DNA of 64,000 nucleotides, taken from contig JAMPAN010000001.1 of assembly GCA_023667225.1 (NCBI GenBank), forward strand, positions 586,633 to 650,632, given 5' to 3'. The DNA comes from Oxalobacter formigenes. Its GTDB lineage: Bacteria; Pseudomonadota; Gammaproteobacteria; Burkholderiales; Burkholderiaceae_D. Below the pieces are notes generated by a model that was given only the letters and a program-made list of their open reading frames with translations, did not search any database and was not told the origin of the DNA. The position numbers and the translations under genes are program-made. Shown one piece after another: positions 58,338 through 64,000 of this stretch (the stretch's first letter is position 1; every line of letters starts with the position of its first letter).

Positions 58338-59060
58338 TTAGACAGATTCTTCTTTCCCTTCCTCTGCCAGCCGCCACACAGCCGATCCCTTTAGTTTCTT
58401 TTCGATATCATCAAGACAAGCCTCATGCTCGGCAACTTCTTGGGCAGTGGCAAAACGCACAATAATATCCAAAGGAAAGTCACTGGTTATATCTTCATGG
58501 ATCACTTTATCATGCTGTTGCTCGGAATCCATAATCAACGATTCCTGCCCGCGCGTCATGGCGAGGTACACTTCTGCCAGCAAGGCGGCATCAATCAACG
58601 CACCATGAAGATCGCGATGCGTATTATCAATTTCGTAACGTTCACACAATGCATCAAGGGAATTACGTCTTCCTGGAAAAATTTCCCGAGCCATGAGAAG
58701 GGTATCCGTTACCTGACTGCTCAAATCTTTTACATGTGGCAAATTAAGACGGGAAAGCTCTGCATCCAGAAACCCCACGTCAAAAGCAGCATTATGGATA
58801 ATGAGTTCCGCCCCCCTGATATAGTCGCAAAACGCATTTGCAATCTCGGCAAATTTAGGTTTGTCGCTTAAAAATTCTGTTGTCAGTCCATGAACAGCAA
58901 GCGCATCCGGATGAGAATCCCGCTCCGGATTAATATAATGATGAAAGTGACAGGACGTAATTCGGCGGTTTTTCAGCTCAACGCAACCAATCTCGATAAT
59001 ACGATCTCCTGCGCCGGCAGATAGACCCGTGGTTTCCGTATCCAGTACAATTTGCCGCAT
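58338..59060 (-). CDS. dnaQ: DNA polymerase III epsilon subunit (proofreading exonuclease)
   Basis: A 240-residue DEDDh 3'-5' exonuclease. ExoI VLDTETTGLS (Asp7, Glu9), ExoII HNAAFDVGFLDAEL, ExoIII HRDLHGALIDAALLAEVYL. The C terminus (KKLKGSAVWRLAEE) would hold the polymerase alpha contact. Lies 15 bases after trhP on the same strand. Confidence 0.96.
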   Translation of the reverse strand: MRQIVLDTETTGLSAGAGDRIIEIGCVELKNRRITSCHFHHYINPERDSHPDALAVHGLTTEFLSDKPKFAEIANAFCDYIRGAELIIHNAAFDVGFLDAELSRLNLPHVKDLSSQVTDTLLMAREIFPGRRNSLDALCERYEIDNTHRDLHGALIDAALLAEVYLAMTRGQESLIMDSEQQHDKVIHEDITSDFPLDIIVRFATAQEVAEHEACLDDIEKKLKGSAVWRLAEEGKEESV

Positions 59061-59075
59061 AATGGTCAGTATCCT

Positions 59076-60413
59076 TTAAAGCAAACGTGCCAGTAACGCT
59101 TTATCCCATTGCGGCTCAAACGGAATTCGAACCATATGGCCGCTGCCAGGAGCAACAGATAGTGGAGTGCCTTCCATATCCGTCATGACTTCCAGCAAAA
59201 TAACCCTATTGCCAGACGGATGCAGCACCTCAATCTGATCACCCACTGAAAAACGGTTCCTGACCGTCACTGTAGCCCAGCCATTTTCCACACTTTCCAC
59301 ATCGCCTACATAATGGCTGTTGTGCAATGCAGACGCACCACTAAAATAGTTCTGGTACTCCTGTGTATGGTGACGCTTGTAAAAGCCGTCAGTATATCCC
59401 CGATTAGCCAATCCCTGTAATGCTCCCAGAAGACGCGCATCAAACGGACGGCCTGCCACAGCATCATCAATAGCCTGCCGGTATACCTGTGCTGTACGTG
59501 CAACATAATAAATGGATTTCGTTCGCCCCTCAATTTTCAGGGAATCCACACCTATTTTTACCAGGCGCTCAACATGCTCAACAGCACGCAAATCTTTGGA
59601 GTTCAGGATATAAGTCCCATGTTCATCCTCCACAATGGGCATAAACTGCCCCTTACGTTTTCCCTCCTCCAGCAGATAAACCTGATCTGACAACGGATGA
59701 CGCGGCACCTCACCCAATGAAGAAAAAGAAAAGGGAGTATCATTCATATCCGATGTGTAATGAAAAACATCTCCCTCCTCATTTTCTTTGGCTGGATGCA
59801 CTGCATAGCTCCAGCGGCAGGAATTGGTACAGGTACCCTGATTGGAATCACGGTGATTAAAATAGCCGGAAAGCAGGCAGCGGCCGGAATAGGCAACACA
59901 CAATGCGCCATGCACAAATACTTCCAGCTCCATATCAGGGCATTGCTGGCGAATCTCTTCCACTTCATCAAGAGAAAGTTCGCGTGACAGAATAATACGT
60001 GTCAACCCCATACGCTGCCAGAAGCGGACATCCGCCCAATTAATGGCATTAGCCTGGACAGAAAGATGAATCGGCATATCAGGCCATTGATCCCTTACTA
60101 TCATGATAAGCCCAGGATCCGCCATAATAAGGGCATCGGGCTTCATGGCAATTACCGGTGCCATATCTGCCATATAGGTACGTAATTTTGCGTTATGTGC
60201 GTAAATATTACTGGCAACATAAAAGCGCTTGCCGCGTGCATGAGCTTCGGCAATACCCCTTCCCAGTATCTCATGGGTAGAAAAATCATTGTTACGCGCG
60301 CGTAAACTATAGCGCGGCTGCCCTGCATATACGGCATCTGCGCCAAAATCAAATGCTTTATGCATCTTGGCGACCGATCCGGCAGGAAGAAGCAACTCAG
60401 GTGCGGCTGACAT
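59076..60413 (-). CDS. trhP: tRNA 5-hydroxyuridine synthesis protein TrhP (YegQ, U32 family)
   Basis: A 445-residue U32 peptidase-like protein. The motif GRCLLSGYFNHRDSNQGTCT with NSCRWSY holds the conserved cysteines and matches YegQ closely, rather than RlhA/YdcP. YegQ acts in prephenate-dependent hydroxylation of U34 in tRNAs. The ATG at 60413 starts MSAAPELLLPAGSVAKM; the 59 codons before it are not family-like. Confidence 0.88.
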   Translation of the reverse strand: MSAAPELLLPAGSVAKMHKAFDFGADAVYAGQPRYSLRARNNDFSTHEILGRGIAEAHARGKRFYVASNIYAHNAKLRTYMADMAPVIAMKPDALIMADPGLIMIVRDQWPDMPIHLSVQANAINWADVRFWQRMGLTRIILSRELSLDEVEEIRQQCPDMELEVFVHGALCVAYSGRCLLSGYFNHRDSNQGTCTNSCRWSYAVHPAKENEEGDVFHYTSDMNDTPFSFSSLGEVPRHPLSDQVYLLEEGKRKGQFMPIVEDEHGTYILNSKDLRAVEHVERLVKIGVDSLKIEGRTKSIYYVARTAQVYRQAIDDAVAGRPFDARLLGALQGLANRGYTDGFYKRHHTQEYQNYFSGASALHNSHYVGDVESVENGWATVTVRNRFSVGDQIEVLHPSGNRVILLEVMTDMEGTPLSVAPGSGHMVRIPFEPQWDKALLARLL

Positions 60414-60570
60414 CGGAATACTATCCTGTTGCGGCAAAAGGAAATTATACCGAATAGAAATTCCAGCGGAAAAAACATTTCGCCCGCTCACTTGAACAGC
60501 AAGAAACACCCCTGAAAAACAGGGGTAAACAGATAAAATAGAACCCTTCGCTATAACAGGAGCAATCCCT

Positions 60571-61284
60571 ATGCCGCTTAACCAATACAATCAACCCGTG
60601 GGAGAAAGCCTGCCGGATTGGCGCCCAGCCATCACACCTGTACCCTGTACAATCAGCGGCCGCTTTTGCTGCCTGAAACCACTGGAACCAGACAACCACT
60701 TCCAGGCACTCTATAAGGCATATCAAACCGAAGAGAGCAGCCGCTCCTGGACCTATCTGCCTTATGAAAAACCGGAATCCCCCGAAATCATGCATGCTTT
60801 ACTGTCTATGTTGAAAAAAGATACCAGCCTTCTCCCCTTTGCTGTTATTCCTGTTCAAACCGGCACTCCTGCTGGCTTTGTCACACTAATGCGGATTGAC
60901 ACTGCCTCCGGTGTGCTGGAAATCGGACATGTAAACTGGTCGCCGCTTATGCAACGGACAACAGCTGCGACTGAAGCCATTTTCCTTTTACTGCAACATA
61001 CTTTTAATAAATGGGGATTCCGGCGTTGCGAATGGAAATGCGACAGTCTTAATGCGCCTTCACGAAACGCTGCCATGCGTATGGGATTTGAACACGAAGG
61101 CACCTTCCGGCAAGCTGTCGTCACCAAAGGCCGTAATCGTGATACAGACTGGTTTTCCATCACAGATAAAACCTGGCCCCGCTTACAAAGTGCTATCCTT
61201 TCATGGCTGAACACCAGCAACTTTGATAACAACGGCAAGCAAATCCGCCGGCTTCAAGATTATTTACTGGCTGACAAAGCCTGA
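60571..61284 (+). CDS. GNAT acetyltransferase, RimJ/RimL type
   Basis: A 237-residue acetyltransferase with a C-terminal extension. EEPDNHFQ... region, then GHVNWSPLMQRTTAATEAIF and EWKCDSLNAPSRNAAMRMGF, EHEGTFRQAVVTKGRNRDTD, which match the YjcK/Rim-like group. Substrate unknown. AGGAG lies 11 bases before the ATG. Convergent with the SDR gene. Confidence 0.88.
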   Translation: MPLNQYNQPVGESLPDWRPAITPVPCTISGRFCCLKPLEPDNHFQALYKAYQTEESSRSWTYLPYEKPESPEIMHALLSMLKKDTSLLPFAVIPVQTGTPAGFVTLMRIDTASGVLEIGHVNWSPLMQRTTAATEAIFLLLQHTFNKWGFRRCEWKCDSLNAPSRNAAMRMGFEHEGTFRQAVVTKGRNRDTDWFSITDKTWPRLQSAILSWLNTSNFDNNGKQIRRLQDYLLADKA

Positions 61285-61298
61285 CACAATATTACCCT

Positions 61299-62027
61299 TT
61301 ACCAGGGCAAAATATGCTCACGGTAAAAATAGCCGCCTGTCGGCTCATCATCAGCCAGCAAAGCCAGCTCAACTGCCGTTTTCGCGCCCTCTTCCAAACT
61401 AAGTTCCCCTCTGGGATTCATGTCGGAACGAACATTGCCTGGATGAGCCGAATTAACCTTGATATTCGTATCCTGCAAAATATCTGCCAGATGAACAGTA
61501 AAAGCATTCAATGCCGTTTTGCTTGCATTATAAGAAAACGCCTTCCCGCCTTTGATAGGCGAATCTGGCATACTGTGATAGGTGAGCGATCCCAAAATAC
61601 TTGATTGGTTTACAATGCGTCCCGCAGGACTCTTCTTTATCAGCGGCAAAAGCAGCTGTGTCAGTTCAATCAGATTAAAAAAATTGGCCTCAAACGTATC
61701 CCGAATAATACTAACCGGCACAGTATCCACTTTGCGCTGCCCATCAATTGAAATGGCGGCATTATTCACCAGGATATCCAGACGGCCATAATCCCTTGCA
61801 ATTTCATCACGGGTAATGATAAACGTTTCAGGATCATTCATATCCACATGCATAAAACGCACATTGTCATACCCGGCATTCCTGAGTTCAGCAACCGCCT
61901 CTTTTCCCCTAACCGGTACACGGGAACCCAAAATGACTACACACCCCTTCTCAGCTAACTGCCGGCAAATTTCAAAACCAATTCCCCTGTTACCGCCAGT
62001 AACCAAAGCTATTTTCTGCCCTGACAT
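61299..62027 (-). CDS. Short-chain dehydrogenase/reductase, carbonyl-reductase-like
   Basis: A 242-residue classical SDR: cofactor motif TGGNRGIGFEI, NNAA, catalytic Ser in IVNQSSILGSL, and YNASK (Tyr and Lys of the active site). The long insert YHSMPDSPIKGGKAFSYNAS before the Tyr resembles carbonyl reductases. Arg after the Gly loop (GSRVPVRGKEA) suggests NADPH. Substrate unknown. Confidence 0.88.
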   Translation of the reverse strand: MSGQKIALVTGGNRGIGFEICRQLAEKGCVVILGSRVPVRGKEAVAELRNAGYDNVRFMHVDMNDPETFIITRDEIARDYGRLDILVNNAAISIDGQRKVDTVPVSIIRDTFEANFFNLIELTQLLLPLIKKSPAGRIVNQSSILGSLTYHSMPDSPIKGGKAFSYNASKTALNAFTVHLADILQDTNIKVNSAHPGNVRSDMNPRGELSLEEGAKTAVELALLADDEPTGGYFYREHILPW

Positions 62028-62231
62028 GGCATGCCCCTTTCTGCATAGGATAGAATCAACATATCCTAATTATGCCAGCATCTACCTCCAACGGCGCAAC
62101 ATGCCGAACAACTTGTCTGACAAACGGCAACATACACATAAAAACAGCTGTTCCTTTGAAAAGACTGGTAGAGAAAACGCAATAAATCGTTATAATATTG
62201 CACTGTTGCAAATTGAAAATTTGCATGCCTT

Positions 62232-62318
62232 GCCCGGGTGGTGAAATTGGTAGACACAAGAGACTTAAAATCTCTCGCCAGCAATGGCGTACCGGTTCGA
62301 TTCCGGTTCCGGGCACCA
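62232..62318 (+). tRNA. tRNA-Leu (anticodon TAA)
   Basis: An 87-base cloverleaf with encoded CCA. GCCCGGG acceptor, anticodon stem GAGA / TCTC around CTTAAAA, T arm GGTTCGATTCC, and a class II variable arm. An integrase remnant starts 163 bases downstream. Confidence 0.95.
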
Positions 62319-62481
62319 CAGTGCCGTTTCCTACTGTCCGATAACCCGTGTAAAACCAGGCGTTTGCGCGGTTTTTTTGTTTTTTAACGTCCTGTAACGT
62401 GCGTTGACATCCGGGAAATATGACGGTATTTTTGATGGTATAAATGGGTATCGTCAAAACAAATACCGCCAAGAGGCTATC

Positions 62482-62660
62482 ATGCCAAAAATCATCCAGC
62501 CGCGCAATGCCAAGCCAAAAGAAAAACCTTATAAGCTGGCAGATGGCGGCAGCCTGTATCTGCTTGTCAGCCCGGATGTGAAAAATACTAGCGCATGAAA
62601 TACCACCTATGGTGTAAGGAAAAGAACCTGGTATTTGACAAATATCCCTATATTTTCCAC
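62482..62660 (+). pseudogene. Tyrosine integrase remnant (N-terminal DUF4102 part)
   Basis: MPKIIQPRNAKPKEKPYKLA and DGGSLYLLVSPDVK are the start of a P4-type tyrosine integrase. The frame then shifts by one, and the continuation KY, TAG (where Trp is expected), RMKYHLWCKEKNLVFDKYP lies in the next frame. The catalytic domain is gone. A remnant of an element that integrated at the tRNA-Leu gene just upstream. Confidence 0.8.
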
Positions 62661-62827
62661 ACTGAAAATCAGGATATCCCCCTCTTTTTTATCATTTCCG
62701 TAACAAGATAAAACGAAAAGGTGGGATATGCAATAATTTGATGAATAACCGGAAAGAAGTATCCCTCTGTTTTCTTTATGAAAGATAGGAAAAAGTGCTG
62801 GAAGGTGGGATTTGAAAAAACCGGCAG

Positions 62828-62914
62828 TGGTGCGAGGGAGGGGACTCGAACCCCTACACCATTACTGGCGTCAGGACCTAAACCTGGTGCGTCTACCAAT
62901 TTCGCCACCCTCGC
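62828..62914 (-). tRNA. tRNA-Leu (anticodon TAG)
   Basis: An 87-base class II cloverleaf with encoded CCA on the minus strand. Acceptor GCGAGGG / CCCTCGC; anticodon stem CAGG / CCTG around TTTAGGT; T arm GGTTCGAGTCC. Confidence 0.95.
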
Positions 62915-63103
62915 TGGAATGACAATAACCGGCTGGCATTTTACTGCATTATCTGCCTATGGTGTACTTTTCCATCAATGAATAGCCTATCCAAAAGCAG
63001 ATTTCATCTATAGCAACGAACTGACCTTTTTTCCGCTGTCCAAATGCTATCGAGTACGGCTTTGCTTTAATATTGACGTAATTATTATTCTTGCCTTTAC
63101 TCT

Positions 63104-63919
63104 ATGTCAGTCGATCATTACGAAAATTTTCCTGTTGCCTCTTTCCTGCTCCCCGCCCGCCTCCGCCACCCCGTCTCTGTCATTTATGCTTTTGCTCGCT
63201 CTGCAGATGACATTGCCGATGAAGGAAACGCCACATTAAATGAACGCCAGGCAAAATTGGATACCTACCTCCGCGAACTGGACACTATCGAAAACGACAT
63301 AGCACCGCAAAAAACACTTTTCCTGCATCTAAAAAGTGTGATTAACCAATACCATCTTCCCATCCAGCCATTCCGCGACCTGTTATCTGCCTTTAGGCAG
63401 GATACCCACACCTTGCGATATGCAACTTATAGCAGTCTGCTGGATTATTGCCAGCGTTCAGCTAATCCGGTAGGCCTTTTGATGCTTCACCTTTACAATG
63501 CTGTATCCCAGGAAAACATCCGTTTATCCAATGCTGTTTGCACTGCCCTACAACTCGTTAATTGCTGGCAGGATATTGCCATAGACTGGCAAAAAAACCG
63601 GGTTTATCTTCCCCAGGAAGATATGGCCTCTTTCGGTGTAACAGAACAGATAATCGCCAATGCTTCTCCCGGCGCATCCTGGCGCACGTTGATGCAATTT
63701 GAAATCAAACGTACCCGCCAGCTCATGCTCTCCGGAGCATCACTGCCTGCACGGCTTCCCGGACGTATCGGTTGGGAACTACGTCTCGTCATCCATGGCG
63801 GACTGAGGATTCTTGAAAAAATTGAGAAAGCTGAATTTGATATCTTTCACAATCGTCCCGTTTTAGACAAAACAGACTGGCTCCTCATCGGGATGCGCTC
63901 TCTGTTCTATCAGCTCTAA
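63104..63919 (+). CDS. hpnC: Hydroxysqualene synthase HpnC
   Basis: A 271-residue squalene/phytoene-synthase-fold protein of the hopanoid pathway, converting presqualene diphosphate to hydroxysqualene. Asp-rich motifs ARSADDIADE and NCWQDIAIDWQKNRVYLPQED, N-terminal MSVDHYENFPVASFLLPARL. hpnD would be expected just beyond the window. No strong ribosome site is seen before the ATG. Confidence 0.9.
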   Translation: MSVDHYENFPVASFLLPARLRHPVSVIYAFARSADDIADEGNATLNERQAKLDTYLRELDTIENDIAPQKTLFLHLKSVINQYHLPIQPFRDLLSAFRQDTHTLRYATYSSLLDYCQRSANPVGLLMLHLYNAVSQENIRLSNAVCTALQLVNCWQDIAIDWQKNRVYLPQEDMASFGVTEQIIANASPGASWRTLMQFEIKRTRQLMLSGASLPARLPGRIGWELRLVIHGGLRILEKIEKAEFDIFHNRPVLDKTDWLLIGMRSLFYQL

Positions 63920-64000
63920 TCTGCCTTTCTGCCTCTTGCTTTCCCCTTCTCCTCTTTTTTGTTTTTTCCTGTTTTTGTTTTTTGTTTTCTCTTCTCTTTT

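Noticed and set aside
60508..60526. Hairpin ACCCCTG / CAGGGGT before the GNAT gene as terminator
   Set aside because: Short stem with no U-run on the plus strand, and it lies upstream of both neighbouring gene starts, where a terminator is not expected.
1..64000. CRISPR array
   Set aside because: No regularly spaced direct repeats of array length were seen anywhere in the window.

Overview
The window looks like a chromosomal segment of a betaproteobacterium of the order Burkholderiales, most likely Oxalobacteraceae and quite possibly the gut bacterium Oxalobacter. The evidence is gene order and family content: rph-rdgB-hemW, rpsF-priB-rpsR-rplI, sucA-odhB-lpd, alaA-type aminotransferase next to hom, EarP beside an EF-P with Arg32, and hpnC. 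The species call is inference.

Layout. 1-4100: metY, ppa and two unrecognised genes. 4187-11014: an AT-richer defence-type locus in which all three genes are broken: a DUF3644 gene, a Type ISP restriction-modification enzyme and a Fic gene. 11199-19333: housekeeping genes (tRNA-Ser, hemW, rdgB, rph, a UDG-fold protein, uvrB, an aromatic aminotransferase, an OmpA-type lipoprotein). 19563-27219: a foreign block. It starts with a 26-bp perfect inverted repeat and an XRE regulator, then carries on the minus strand a complete pstS-pstC-pstA-pstB-phoU-phoB-phoR operon that ends in a cysteine-rich KTR mini-gene. Codon use, GC content, protein style, regulatory repeats of the Gram-positive PhoP-box type and the ICE-associated small genes all point to transfer from a Clostridia-like donor. 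27652-35067: a broken acetyltransferase gene, a Sel1 protein, usp, hom, alaA-type aminotransferase, a Mth938-like protein, a peroxiredoxin and a PIN-PhoH protein. 35093-38946: poorly known envelope genes (ankyrin lipoprotein, Sel1 protein, coiled-coil lipoprotein). 38981-44614: the 2-oxoglutarate dehydrogenase operon. 45145-47840: a graveyard with nifU and nifS remnants fused by a deletion, a degenerate thioredoxin-like gene and a permease broken in several frames, next to an intact ArsR regulator with a 36-bp palindromic operator. 48600-63919: translation and repair genes (yicC, efp/earP, suhB, trmJ, lexA, rpsF operon, dnaQ, trhP), a GNAT and an SDR gene, two tRNA-Leu genes flanking an integrase remnant, and hpnC.

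How the parts work together. The pst/pho block would form a self-contained phosphate uptake and sensing module: PstS captures phosphate, PstCAB imports it, PhoU and the PhoR-PhoB pair report supply, and PhoB-like protein would act on repeats upstream of pstS. The sucA-odhB-lpd genes encode E1, E2 and E3 of one complex. EarP would rhamnosylate Arg32 of EF-P. LexA lies behind its own SOS box. The striking theme is turnover: a working-looking acquired operon beside several loci in decay. All coordinates and motifs were read by eye; no database search was possible.
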